DNA of 64,000 nt from Microdon myrmicae. Its lineage: Eukaryota > Arthropoda > Insecta > Diptera > Syrphidae. The first letter of the stretch is position 1, and each line of letters opens with the position of its first letter. A program made the translations under genes and the position numbers. Positions 30,690 to 42,157 of this stretch are shown one piece after another. The notes beneath the pieces are model-generated. The model saw nothing but the letters and a program-made list of their open reading frames with translations, was not told the origin of the DNA and did no database searches. Location: positions 151,678,374-151,742,373 of the forward strand of contig OZ007500.1 of the NCBI GenBank assembly GCA_963931805.1, given 5' to 3'.

Positions 30690-32520
30690 ATCCTATCGAT
30701 AGAAACAACTTTCTACTTAGTTAACAACCTGCTTGTCTTTCGCGGCAAACCATTCGTCGTGCCAACCTCCTCGAACTGGCTGAAGTGCTGCTCTGCGAGT
30801 GCGTGGCGCATTGATGCGAAGAGGTGACAGTCAGATGGCGCTAAGTCTGGGGAGTACGGCGGGTGCAGAAGGATGTCCCATCCAAGCGATTTCAAGGTGT
30901 CTTTCACTAGGTTTGCTGTGTGAGACGGCGCGTTGTCTTGTAACGAAATCACTTTGCCATGTCTTCTGGCCCATTCCGGTTGTCTTTCGATTAATGGGTG
31001 GTTAAGCATTTGTTGACGATAGCGTTGTATATTAACGGTTTCGCCGGGCTTCAAGAGTTCATAATACAGAATACCGCTCTGGCCCACCAGACACAGAGCA
31101 TGGTCTTCTCGCCGAAGCGATTTGACCTTGGTGTTGAAGGACCGGCTTCGCCAGCTGAAAGCGACGATTTTGTACGCTTCGGGATTTAAAAATAAATCCA
31201 TTTTTCGTCACCCGTCACAATTCGATGTAAAAATAATTTACTTTCGTGTCGTTGAAGCAGCATTCCACAAGTGACTTTGCGATGTTCCATTTTACGTCCA
31301 TTCAAATCGTGTGGGACGCATTTACCGAGTTTATTGATCTACCCCATCGCTCGTGTTGCGGATTCGCCCTTGCAACAACCGACGAATTCGCAATTAAAAA
31401 TCTGTGGCACCACCTGAATAAGATATGTGGCATCACCTTAAACAATGTCAGCAATCAGCTGACATTTGTGAATTTTCTGTTGGTTGTCACTTAACAACCA
31501 TTTTTTCTTTTATAATTCTCTTCTTCGTAAATCGCTTGACGACTCCAGTTCGCAATTTGTAATCTTTAAAAATTTAAAGAATCCGACAAAATAAAAACGA
31601 TATTTATCATCGAAATCAAGAGCCACAGTATTTCAATCATCGGGAAGTTCACATTTGGAATCAAAGGTAATCTTTTCAGTTGGACCCATTTATTAAGAGT
31701 TGATTCCAGCAAATACCAATTGTTCTGGACGTCATTCCTACGGAACCAGCATCGTTGCACGGCAAGAGAACGAATTATTGTTCTTGGCGCCATTTCTTTA
31801 GCCCATCAACGCAACCCATTTGGTTGGTGGACGATTTGCAGAACGCAAATCAAACAGCTCGTAAACGTCTGCTGATCGCTTCTAGTGACACATGTAATGT
31901 TTCTGCTAATTGTCGTTGAGTTTGAGTTGGGTCACCATCGAATAACTCCTACAATTGCTCGCCTTCACATTTTTGTGGTCTACCAGAGCGCTCACTGTCT
32001 TTCACATTGAAATCACCATTTTTAAATTTTTTTTTTTTTTATTAGACTTCTCTCGGGAGAGGCGAACCTATAGTAACCGAGTGGGCGCCCCGAGATGCCA
32101 TCAAATAACTGTTGCAGTGGGAAGGGAGTTCCACAGCTTCCCCGCTCTGTAACGGAACGAGTTCTGATACAGGGATGTTCGCGCCGTCGGGAGATGAACC
32201 ACAAACGGGTGCGATCCGTCGGATTGTCTCACATGTTCTAATTGTTGGAGCGTGTTCACCATTTGTTTCAACCAGCAAGCGATGACTTTCAACTGCCTTT
32301 TTCTTTTGATTAAGTAAAAAAAGCAACGCGTGCCGCAAATGTTCTTTTTCAGGCACAAAACTTGACATGATCACTGAATCATAAAACAAAGACGCTAGTT
32401 TTTGGCGCACTCAACTTGTGTGTGTTTGTAGTTAAATCTCAGACGAACAAAATGACGTATGTGTCAAATTAATATGCTGCGAATTTTTCGCTGGCGCCAT
32501 CTCTTAATTAAAAACGTATG
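30690..32520 (-). pseudogene. Mariner transposase broken by insertions
   Basis: Minus-strand parts in order: the N-terminus MSSFVPEKEHLRHALLF (32,365-32,234); KNGDFNVKDSERSGRPQ and TQRQLAETLHVS (about 32,015-31,880); VPHDLNGRKMEHRK (about 31,320-31,260) and RIVTGDEKW; then an uninterrupted catalytic frame 31,201-30,713 with GQSGILYYELLKPGETV, HDN-like LQDNAPSHTA and HPPYSPDLAPSD. The first and third catalytic Asp regions are visible. A LINE-B tail is inserted at 32,029-32,233 and about 0.5 kb of unknown sequence at about 31,345-31,840. Confidence 0.88.
32029..32233 (-). mobile_element. LINE-B 3' tail inserted in the mariner
   Basis: It is the reverse complement of the LINE-B end at 52,530-52,770 (TGCATCTCGGGGC..., TCCCGAGAGAAGTCTAATAAAAA), heavily 5' truncated and with an A tail (T run at 32,029-32,041). 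Confidence 0.85.
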
Positions 32521-33374
32521 CATACACCTGGTATATGTATGTGTTGCACCCACCGACGAAGAAGTCGTAAGGTCTCTCTCTTGGCTTGGGAGGCAGTCAA
32601 TAAACGCAGGGCACAACAAAAGATTGTTTTATTCTATCCATACACATCACTTTCCATGGCTTTTCGGCGCAACTCAATGGCTTGTTGAGTCACTTGTAAT
32701 GCTTTAATAAGTTTTTAGTGCGTTTGGCATTAATCTTCCTCCAATAATGCCTCCAATCCTTTTTCTTGAAACGTATCGAAATCACTACTTTTAAATCGTC
32801 ATTAGATGGAGTCATTCAAACGGCCATCGTTAATGGTTTAAAAAAATTTTTTTTTTGCTATGTTGATACAACTGTTATCTTATTTGATGCTGACTTTGAG
32901 CGCCATCTGTTAACTAATTTATTGTCAGAAATCAAAGACATTAGTCTACCTTAACAGCTTTCGGTGATTTTTGCTATGGAAAAAAATAATTAGCAAAGAG
33001 TTTGCTTGAAATTTTGTGGCGCTAAATGGATTGAATGAATGTTGAGTCGGGTTCACCCCTGGAAATCATGTCATCATGTGAGTCGCCAAACAGTTATGGT
33101 TTTATGACCATTTGTCTTGAGGTGGTCGTGCAGACGTGGGACACAGGAGGAAACGACCTGTGTGTAATGAAGTAATCATGAGACGTGCACACTTCGGGAT
33201 TTGATTACTTTTTTTCTGGGTGGAAGGTTCGGAGGAATTCCGCATTTTTTGGGAACTTGTAAAGTTGCCACAAGTACATTGTAAATTGCTCCCATGGCGT
33301 GGTGATCCAGTAGACGTCGTCTCTACTATCGTAGCTAGTTTATTTCTCAGCTGCTTCCAGTTTTTGACTTCTGT
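32521..33374. other. Unassigned
   Basis: No reading frame or RNA gene recognised. Confidence 0.35.
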
Positions 33375-33385
33375 ATTAACCCTGT

Positions 33386-33586
33386 TGCACCTCGATAGTA
33401 TAGTGGTTAGTATACCCGCCTGTCACACGAGAGACCGGGCTTCGATTCCCCGTCGGGGAGCCTCTGGCGCAAGACTAATGACCTTGCCCGGAATAAACAA
33501 AATCATTATGGAAAATTTAACAAGCCTCAGGACTTGCTAAATAAGGCCAAGACCGGTTCCCGGTTGTAGTGCCGATGATGATGATG
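33386..33586 (+). mobile_element. tRNA-Asp-derived SINE, copy 3, with 11-bp TSD
   Basis: Flanked by ATTAACCCTGT (33375-33385 and 33587-33597). The tRNA-Asp head starts at about 33,390 (CTCGATAGTATAG), followed by the LINE-D-derived body and GAT repeats. Very similar to copies 1 and 2. Confidence 0.93.
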
Positions 33587-33742
33587 ATTAACCCTGTAGA
33601 AAGCTGTAAATATAGCTATTAAGTCGCTTTTCAACACCCAAACTCCAAGGCTATCACCCTTACGTATGCCGTTGATTTATCTAGAAGACAGAGCTGATGG
33701 GGAAGGAGTTATTTGTCCCGGTCTACTACTCACATATTTAAC

Positions 33743-33826
33743 ATATCGATGGTGTAGCGCAAGAAGGGCCAATCTGCATAAGCAATTTGCATCAGATTGG
33801 CCCTTGTTGCGCTACGCCATCGATAT
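33743..33826 (+). ncRNA. Candidate microRNA-like hairpin
   Basis: The arms 33743-33776 and 33793-33826 pair over 34 bp with one G-U wobble and one mismatch, around a 16-nt loop (33777-33792). Length, near-perfect pairing and small loop fit a pre-miRNA. I do not recognise either arm as a known miRNA. A MITE relic or fold-back is the alternative. It lies downstream of the protease gene in sequence without other recognisable repeats. Either strand could be transcribed. Confidence 0.45.
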
Positions 33827-33829
33827 TAT

Positions 33830-34557
33830 ATTTTCTATAGTTTTCGGTTCACCCTTGAGCTGTTTAATCGTTTGTTTCGTACAATGGAAAGGGTCTGATA
33901 TTGAAAGGTGTCTGATATGTATCGATCGATATTTTCCTGCTTGTGGGATTCCAAGTAACAATATACAGGGTGGCCATTTTTCAAGTATAGAACTTTCAAA
34001 TGAAATAAAACACATACAAATCATGGTATGAACATGGTATTGACTTAATTGAAAAGATAATTTTATGTCATTTCGTGTTTCTTGCATATATGTTAGGTGT
34101 CACGACTAGCTCGAATAAAGCGCGAACTGAAGTTCAATTTCAAGCGTAGTTTTGGACCAGCACAATTCGCAGGGGTTGTTGCGGCGCAAGTGAACTACAT
34201 GGTGAACTAGTAAAGTCTCCTGAACCCTAATCTGCTGTTAGATGTCTAATTGCCTGTCACTAAAAACACTGTTCCCTAATTGATCAAACCTCTAAAATAA
34301 CTCCCTATATTTTCCATATCTTTTTTGAGTTAATAGACGTATGTACCGCATTATATTTCTCGCTAAGCTGGTACAACCTTAAACTACGGTTCATCATCAG
34401 AGGTAACTTGCGCCCTGCTCTTTTTACCGGAAGAAGCGAACGTCTAGCATTTAGTATCCTTCCAATATATCATCAGTTTTTTTATTTCTTTCTTACGGCA
34501 AATGTGTATTTATTCATTCATTACAAAAAAAGAAAAAAAAAAAGGGAGAAATGAAGA
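33830..34557. other. 3' flank of the protease gene; nothing recognised
   Basis: Contains T-rich stretches. No exon was identified. The protease polyadenylation site is expected just below 34,558. Confidence 0.4.
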
Positions 34558-35152
34558 TTAGGGCCATACCACTTTCTCTATCCAATCAGTATAATGAAAC
34601 ACACGTGTGTAAACTCCTGGAACTCCTTGGACACCGCATGCTTGCCCATATGATGTTATCCCGATTATCGTAAACATGCATGGATAATTAGGATGGATCG
34701 TCTGTAGAGGTCCACCAGAATCACCTTGACACGTATCTTTAGCACTAGTCTTGGATCCTGCACAAATTTGTGTCCTCTCCTTCACACCCACAGGTAGTGT
34801 GTTGTCTTCCTCCTCGGCAAAAATTTCATTGCATTCCTGTTGGTCAAAAATATCGACCCCTGCCTTTTGTAGATCAGGTGAGCTCAAGCCGGCATGCTCG
34901 GTGCTGCCCCATCCAGTGATAATCAGCTGGGACTGATTAGTGTAATCAAAGTATGGTAAGCAGGCCGGTCGAATGTACGAATTGATGTCAGCGCGCTTAT
35001 TTATTCGAACCAAGGCAATGTCGTTATACTTTAAGTTATTGTCATACTCAGGATGACTAATGATATTTGCTATGTCGTAGTCTTTGGGTTGAGCATCATC
35101 CGTGGTGATATCTACATTCAATTCGCCAAGACGAGCCAATGTAACATTTTCA
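34558..35152 (-). CDS. CLIP-domain serine protease, last exon (catalytic Asp and Ser)
   Basis: The exon begins after a TTTCAG acceptor and encodes about 197 residues of a trypsin-fold protease: ENVTLARLGELNVD, the catalytic Asp in NDIALVRI, GWGSTEHAG, and the active-site Ser in DTCQGDSGGPL. Near its end it has GVPGVYTRVFHYTDWIEKVVWP before TAA (34560-34558). The Ser-binding-pocket residue six before the catalytic Ser is Asp (the D of KDTC), so trypsin-like cleavage after Lys/Arg is expected. Overall it resembles snake-type proteases, which act in extracellular cascades (dorsoventral patterning or immunity). Confidence 0.95.
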
Positions 35153-35228
35153 CTGAAAGAGACGAAACATGTTTGTTATATTTAAGTGTTATACTGGCGT
35201 ATAAGAGATCAGGAAGGCTGATTTTCAC

Positions 35229-35505
35229 CATTGGCTGGCTTTAAAACAATGTGCAGCTGTTAAGATAAAGTTGGAGCTAATTAGTGACCCTCCACAAATC
35301 CAAATAAGTTTCCCGTTGTTGTCCTTGCAGCCTAGCAGAGCCATGTGAGGAAACTCCTTGGGCTTGGCATTTTCGCCGCCGACAACCAGAGGGTATGAAT
35401 ATTGTGAGCAGTTGGAAGCTATCTTCGATGACGGTCTGCCCTGCGCTGTTAGCGATGTAAAAAAGATCTCTGAGTCGAACGAATCCGCTTTATTTTTTTC
35501 ACACT
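35229..35505 (-). CDS. CLIP-domain serine protease, exon with activation site and catalytic His
   Basis: A 76-bp intron (35153-35228) separates it from the last exon and keeps the frame (donor GTGAAA, less common). The exon reads ECEKNKADSF, a linker with the Cys that tethers the pro-domain to the catalytic domain, then SYPLVVGGENA, and ILTAAHCF with the catalytic His. Cleavage before VVGG would follow Leu (YPL|VVGG), as in snake- and Hayan-like proteases that are activated by a non-trypsin enzyme; this is inferred from the residue. It starts in phase 1 after TTCTAG, the same phase with which the CLIP exon ends. Confidence 0.92.
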
Positions 35506-35510
35506 CTAGA

Positions 35511-36180
35511 AAAAGTCAGAAGTAAAGACGCGTCTTAAAAAGATTTAGTTAAGTGTCGTTGGAAAAAATGGTAAGTTAGAACATTTTTTGTAGGAGGTTT
35601 CATATCATACCAGCATGAACACGGAAGAAGAAAATCACGCAACAACAAACAAAAGAAGAAGTGCCACGAAAAATGCTATTGTGAGGCGAAGTAAAACCAT
35701 GAAATTAACAATGGAAAAAAAGAACAGCAAATGGGGGAGGACAGTGCCCCCCCCCCCCTCTCTTCCAACTTTAACATGTATGGGGCAAATAACTCATTCG
35801 CTTCTCTTGCATCCTCAGAGTTTGAGCATGAAGAAGAGGAGATAAGCGAATTGGAGGTGAAGCTTGCGGTGGCAAGAGCGCAACTAGAAGAGAGACGCCG
35901 AAAGAAAAATATAGCTGCGCTCGAACACCAAAAAGCCACCCAACAACAACAAAAACCGAAGCCAAAAGTCGGCCAACAGCAACAATCTCAACATCAACAT
36001 CAACAGCACAAGCAACTACTAATCCCAAATCGCGCACAGGAACAGCAAGCAGCACAGCAACAGGAAATCAACAACAACAACAGAAAAATAAAGATGTCAC
36101 CAATCAACACCATATATATTGAGTGTAAGGAATTGGTAAGTCTGTGTAAGCTAGCTATAGGAAACAATTTTGTAATTAAA
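35511..36180 (+). mobile_element. Jockey-like LINE ORF1 fragment, frameshifted at poly-C
   Basis: A start codon at 35,615 opens a Lys/Arg-rich N-terminus. At 35,747-35,758 a run of C breaks the frame, and the protein continues in the next frame with NMYGANNSFASLASSEFEHE, an acidic coiled-coil stretch (EELEVKLAVARAQLEERRR) and a Gln-rich region. This is the usual layout of the N-terminal half of jockey-type ORF1. The zinc-knuckle half is missing. It fuses directly with LINE-C at about 36,185. Confidence 0.6.
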
Positions 36181-37566
36181 AGACTGGCAACCGCTAGAAA
36201 GATCCACCAGCTCATCAAAACAATATGGGATAAGGAAGTCACTCCGGAAGAATGGCAAACCTCAATAGTCGTCTCCATTTTCAAAAAAGGTGACAGATCT
36301 GACTGCGGAAATTACAGAGGAATATCATTGCTCCTAACCACATACAAAATATTAACAAATGTCATACTGGCGAGAATCATACCGTACGCTGAACAAATAC
36401 TGGGAGACTACCAATGCGGATTCCGTAGGAACCGGTCAACAAGCGACCAAATGTTCACAATAAGACAACTGCTGGAAAAGAAGTGGGAAACGGAGAGACG
36501 GTTCACCAACTGTTCGTTGACTTCAAAAAAGCCTACGACTCAGTCGCAAGACAAAGACTCTACCAGATTGTAGTTGAGCTGGTAATCCCGAAAAAATACG
36601 CCGCCCTCATTCAAATTTGCATGAACGAAAACAAAGGGCGAGTTAGAATAGAATACCACCTCTTAGAACCATTTGAAATCCGGGACGGACTAAAACAGGG
36701 GGATGGCCTCTTACCATATCTTTTTAACCTTGTGCTCGAGTAAGTCATCAGGAAACTACAAGACGACAAGTGCTGGCATATGCGTATGAGATCACCGTTT
36801 TGGGCAATTATCTAGAAACTGTAAGTAAAAAAACTGTGAAATCATCATCCAAGCGGCAGAAGAGGTGGGCCTAGAAATAAATGAGGACAAAACAAAATAC
36901 GTGATTACGGCGAGAGCAGGTGGATCCCAGGACGTCAGAAGCAAGATATTTGAAAAAGTTAAAGAATTTAAATATCTGGGAACAATATTGACGGCCAGTA
37001 ACAAAATGTCGAAGGAAATTAACAAAAGACTGCATTCCGACAACGTTAGTTGGCACTGCTACCACGTAATATAAAGCTCCGTGTCTGTAGAGCCATAATC
37101 ACACCGATTGCGCTATACGGATGCGAAACACGGGCTCTCACAAAACGGGAAGAAAATAAATTCCGCGTATTCGAGAATAAAGTTTTAAGGGATATCTTTG
37201 GAGGTAAATATGACGAGGAGGCAGGACAATGGAGGAAACTCCACAACCACGAATTGGAAGAGCTATACTGCCAACCTACAATAGTGAGTGATCAGGTCGC
37301 GAAGATTAAGACGGGCCGGACATATGGCGGGAATGGGCAACGATAGGACCGTGTGTAGAATTCATGACGGAAAACCAACGGGAAAGTGACCGACAGGACG
37401 GCCGCGACGGAGATGGGAAGACAATGTAAGGTTTGTCCTTGAGGAGATCGGATCGGCTGGTCAAGGGTGGAAGGAAGGAAGGTGCACAGGACAGGGAACG
37501 ATGGGTGAGTCGAGTCGGCGAGGTCATAAACTTCCGGGTTCCTACAGTCCAATAAATAGTAGTAAG
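36181..37566 (+). mobile_element. LINE-C reverse transcriptase and 3' end
   Basis: The frame enters at ATARKIHQLIKT and shows RT blocks IFKKGDRSDC, YRGISLLLTTYKIL, YQCGFRRNRST, LFVDFKKAYDSV (motif A) and IRDGLKQGDGL, then the C-terminal CETRALTKREENKFRVFE. The region of the catalytic YADD motif is deleted or garbled (VLAYAYE at about 36,770). It ends with GAACTTCC...CCAATAAATAGTAG. Several frameshifts are present. Confidence 0.85.
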
Positions 37567-37576
37567 TAAGTAAATT

Positions 37577-38170
37577 ATTAGATGGCAGGAGTGAAAAACA
37601 GAATGAAATATGCCTACCGAGAGTAACGATGAAGATTGAGTAAGCATTAGCTGAATCACCACAAACATAATCGCTTTCCAGGATTCATAGCGTAATCCTG
37701 GCTTAAGTCCGACGAAGTCAATTTTCGGTCTGCCTAGAGGTGAATGAGAAGAATCGCAACCTCTAGTTTTAGGAATGGAAACCAGGAGCCTGCCATGCAG
37801 TAATCAGGGATTTGTAAATCAAACATACATTAACAACATAAGTAAGGCGCCAATAGAAAAGATCAAGACAGCTTCCCGAGGCGGGCCAAGTGGGTTCATT
37901 AACAAACCATACCAGACTGTGCGAAGTGAGTAATGACAGACTCATAGTCATCCAAGGTGTTGATATTTAAATCACCCACAACAATTCAATTTTTAAATGT
38001 ATCTCGTGGTAGGAGAACAGAAAACTCATGGAAAAACTCAAAACATTCTTCGTATGGAGCTTACCATAAAGACTCAAAAAACACAAATACAACACGGCTA
38101 ATTTCGACAGAAATCCATAAAAGCTTTTATACGGCCATAAATTTTTGCAAATGGCAACACTTGGTCTCTT
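37577..38170 (-). mobile_element. Jockey-like endonuclease fragment
   Basis: Minus-strand relics include VVGDLNINTLDDYES, the endonuclease block with the catalytic Asp/Asn, and FVNEPTWPA-type sequence. Frames shift several times. Confidence 0.6.
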
Positions 38171-38199
38171 AAAAACCGTTAGAGGGAGTGGCGCGTGAG

Positions 38200-38640
38200 T
38201 GGCGGGGAATTGTGCGTCGCTTCATGCAATTTTAATCAAGATGGAGCGCTTCACGGGACAACAGCGTGCTTTTTGTGTAAAACAATTTTACAAAAACAAC
38301 GATTTCTACGTTACTGTACGACGCCTATTTAGAATTGAATACGGATTACGCCATGTAAGTGTGTCCAAGTGTTAATTTAATTAAAGCTTGGGTCAAGAAG
38401 TTCGAGCAAACGGGGTTGACAACGAATATTAAACAAACATGGCGGCCACGTTCAAGAAGAAGCGATGAGTGCATTCGGGAGGTTGAAATTTCCATAAGGA
38501 ACAATCCAAAATCAGCATTTGTCAGCAAGTTTTCCAAAGTTTGCGTAGTCGATTGCAGGAGTGCTACGTCTCGTCGTGCACACCCAACAGGGGATGATGG
38601 ACGGCTCGACCGATTAGTCCTGTGATTGGAATCAGATTCA
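38200..38640 (+). pseudogene. N-terminal fragment of a Tc1/mariner transposase
   Basis: The start MERFTGQQRAFCVKQFYKNND near 38,240 and LIKAWVKKFEQTGL / RPRSRRSDE (a helix-turn-helix pair followed by a GRPR-like linker) are the pattern of mariner-like N-termini. The catalytic domain is absent; LINE-D begins at 38,676. Confidence 0.65.
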
Positions 38641-38675
38641 GCGATATTAAATCGCTATCAAAAGAAATTCGGCCA

Positions 38676-41393
38676 GTGAGTCATCATCATCATCAGCACT
38701 ACAACCGATATCCGGTCTTGGCCTTATTTAACAAATCTCTTCACCGGTCCCGGTCCCGATCTCGAGCCAATGTCATCCACTTTGGCACTCCCAGGCTCTG
38801 GGCGTCCTGGTCTACGCCATCCCTCCATCGCAGACAAGGTCTGCCGCGCTGTCTCCTTCCATACATCCTGCCACATAGGGCTTCCGGGCAGGCTCCTCTT
38901 CGCTCATTCGAGCTAAGTGTCCCGCCCACCGTAGTCTACCGAGCTTGATTTTTCTTACAATATTAGCTTCAAGGTAGATTGCGTAAAACTCATGGTTGTA
39001 GCGTCTCCGGAATCGTCCTCCCTCACATACGGTGCCAACAATTCTCCTTAAGACCTTTCTCTCGAACGCGGCCAAGAGTTCAGAGTGCCTTTTATTAAGC
39101 ACCCGGGTCTCGGGTCCATACATGAGTACTAATAAGACCATGGTTTTGTACAGTAGTAGCTTGGATGTTCTGGATAAATTTCGGGATTTAAAGAGCCTTG
39201 ATAGACCATAGTCGCTTTGTTGGATTTAATCAGCCGTTCGCGTATTTCTTCTTCCATATTGTTATCGGCTGATACTATTGACCCAAGGTAGTTAAAGGAT
39301 TGCACTACTTCAAATTCGTCCTCCACTACCCCGATAGTTTGACCAACGTTAGGTCTTCTCTTCGCAGAAGTTGCCACCATGTACTTAGTTTTTCCCTCAT
39401 TAATGTGCAGTCCCAGTTTTTGTGCCGCCTGCTCGATCTGGGTGAAGGATTCCTGTACAGCCGATTCGGTTCTACCGATGATGTCGATGCCATCTGCGTA
39501 GGCAAGTATCTGGCTGGACTTGGTGACAATAGTCCCTCTAGTTGTAACGCCAGAGTCACGGATTGCTTTCTCCAACGCCAGGTTGAAGAGAAGGCAGGCC
39601 AGACCGCCCCCTTGTCGGAATCCATTATAGATGTTTATTGGTTTGGACAACAATCCCGCTACTTTTACTTGACTAGTTACGTTGGTCATGGTCAACCTAC
39701 AAACTCGTATCAATTTGTTTGGAATGCCGAATTATCTCATGGCATTATATAGTTCTACCCTGGCTATGCTATCGTAGGCGGCCTTAAAGTCTATAAACAG
39801 ATGATATAATGGAATCTTAAATTCCTGACATTTTTCCATCGCCTGCCTAAGGGTGAATATCTGATCAATTGCTGATTTGCCTGGGATGAAGCCACACTTA
39901 TATTGACCAATGATGGCTTTAGCGTATGGGGCTATCCGGTCTTGTAGGATAGTGGAGAGTATCTTATAGGCGGTACTCAGCAATGTTATACCCCTATAGT
40001 TGCTGCACAGTGTGATATCTCCTTTCTTGTGCATGGGGCAAATTATACCGCGACGCCAATCTTCCGGCATCTCTTCTTGCTCCACGTGCACCACGATCTC
40101 CTGAATTGCGTGAAGTAACCCGGTCCCTCCTTGTTTGATCAGCTCAGCTCGTATGCCATCAGCTCCGGGGGCTTTATATGATTTGAGCTGTCTAATGGCT
40201 TTTAATGTTTCCTCAGTGCTTGGTGGCGGCAGCATTTGGTCTTGGTCTTGCATTGGTGGAGCCTCCAATTCTTCTGTGACCTGACCATTTAGCAATTCAT
40301 TGAAGTGCACTTCCCATCGCTCCAGACTGCCTTCAGGATCGGTGATCAGATTACCCTCTTTATCCTTGCAGTAAGTGCAGCGTGGTGTGTACCGCGTCAT
40401 ACTGCGGATTATTTGGTAGAACTTCCGCACCTGGTGCGGACTTCGCCCTCTACTTTTCTCTATTTCACAGACAAGATTTTTTTCCCAGGCACTTTTCTTT
40501 TGTCTGTGAAGTCTTTTTTCAGATCTTCTGAGCTCTTTGTATTTCACCTCGCGTACCCGCGTCCTATGAGACTGCTGCATTGCCCGGTATGCAGCATTCT
40601 TACGTTCAGTCGCTAGTTTGCACTCATCATCAAACCAGTCGTTCCGATCTCTACGACTACTGCTTAAGATGGAGTTGGCAGTACTAATGACAGTATTCTT
40701 AAGGCGTGTCCATTTCTCTTCTACGCCCGGCATTCTGGCCCCAGGACTTACTCTTCCTCCGTCGAGCTCTTCGAGGGCGAGTCTTAACGCATGACCAAAG
40801 ATGTTACTGGTATTCTCATTGCGTAAGGCAGCCGTGTTGATTCGAACCTGATCCGTGGATGCAATACGTCTCCGTAAGGCAATCCGCGCTCGGAAAACTG
40901 TACCAACAAGATAGTGATCCGAGTCGACGTTGGCACCTCGGTATGTTCGTTCCGTCGTCAGGTTCGAGGAGTGGCGGCGATCTATCAGCACGTGGTCAAT
41001 TTGGTTGCGAGTGACAACATCAGGTGATACCCAGGTGGCTTTGTGGACATCTTTACGCGGAAACCTGGTACTCGCAACGGCCAAGTTTTTCGATGCTGCC
41101 AATTCGATGACTCGTAGTCCATTGTCATTAGTGTTCTCATGCAAACTATGGGAACCTGTGTAGTGCCTGAAAACCGGCTCCCGACCTATTTTTGCATTCA
41201 AATCCCCAAGAACGATTTTCACATTGTATCTTGGGCAGGCATTGAGGGCCCGTTCGACGTTCTCATAGTATTCTTCTTCGTCGTCAGAGGACTCCTCTGT
41301 AGGTCCGTGTACGTTTATTAGGCGTATGTTCTTAAACTTGCCCCGCACGCGAAGAGTGCATAGCCTTTCATTTATTGCATTAAGCCAGTGGCT
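38676..41393 (-). mobile_element. LINE-D (RTE-like), longest copy
   Basis: 5' truncated just after the start of the endonuclease (41,393). The long frame 41,348-39,732 holds GDLNAKIG, NQIDHVLID and SDHYLV of the endonuclease, a basic linker, and RT blocks APGADGIRAELIK, CPMHKKGD, YRGITLLSTAYKIL, YKCGFIPGKSAIDQIF and LFIDFKAAYDS (motif A). A frameshift moves the rest to 39,713-39,129 (QGGGLACLLFN, ILAYADGIDIIGR with the catalytic YADG) and 39,141-38,812 (GRLRWAGHLARM). The 3' end reads GGCCAAGACCGG...GTAGTGCT(GAT)n. It is one frameshift from an open RT, so fairly young. Confidence 0.9.
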
Positions 41394-41395
41394 CT

Positions 41396-42157
41396 CTTAA
41401 ATTAAGGTACACATGTATGTGTGTGCATTGGTTCATTCATGGGATGAAACCATGAGAACGAATCTAAAACAAAGAAAGGGCAAGCTGATACAGCTGCAAG
41501 CACTTTGCCCCGAAATGCTCCTTTGTTTGAATCTCTAAACAATCATCGATTTCGCGCATAGCCGCCGGATTGAATTCAAAGTATCAACAGCTGCAGGTCA
41601 TTGCGAATGAAATTAGATGGTTATACAATGACGGTTTGTACAACATCTATTCCAATTGTATATGGCATCTAAGGCGACTCAAGTGTCGAACTCTAGTGTG
41701 AGTGTCTACAGTAATTGGGAATTCGGTTCTTGGTCGCTAATGCAGAGATGCATTGATACATGCATGAATGCCCTTGTAGGAAAAACTCTTTACAGGCATT
41801 TCCAGATAATGCATTGAGAGCATTAATTATCCTTGGGAAGGAAATGTTTTTGCTGCGGGGAGATTGCGGTGCAAGTGTGGGAAGGTTGGAATTTGGCTGG
41901 CAACCGAAGGTACCGAATAGGTTCTGGTTTTATGCTCCTGTATAATGGAAAGAATTCTTGTAGGGAATTTGTATGCGAAGAGATGCATGAAACGTAAGAA
42001 TTCTTTTACAGGGACTTTTAGGTTATACCTTAGATAACCTAGATGCGTAAAGCATTTAAGGTGCTAATGCGATTGCATTAGCGAAACTTGTAAGGTTGGG
42101 TCGAAGTTATGGGGGTTCTTCAGGTAAGTAACAGTGGGGTTTGGCGGAACCGCCACA
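41396..42157 (-). mobile_element. LTR-A, truncated copy
   Basis: The 5' end is CCGCCACA on the plus strand at 42157. The body matches 19,461-20,160 in reverse (for example TTGTTTTAGATTCGTTCTCATGG). It is cut by the LINE-D junction. Confidence 0.7.
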
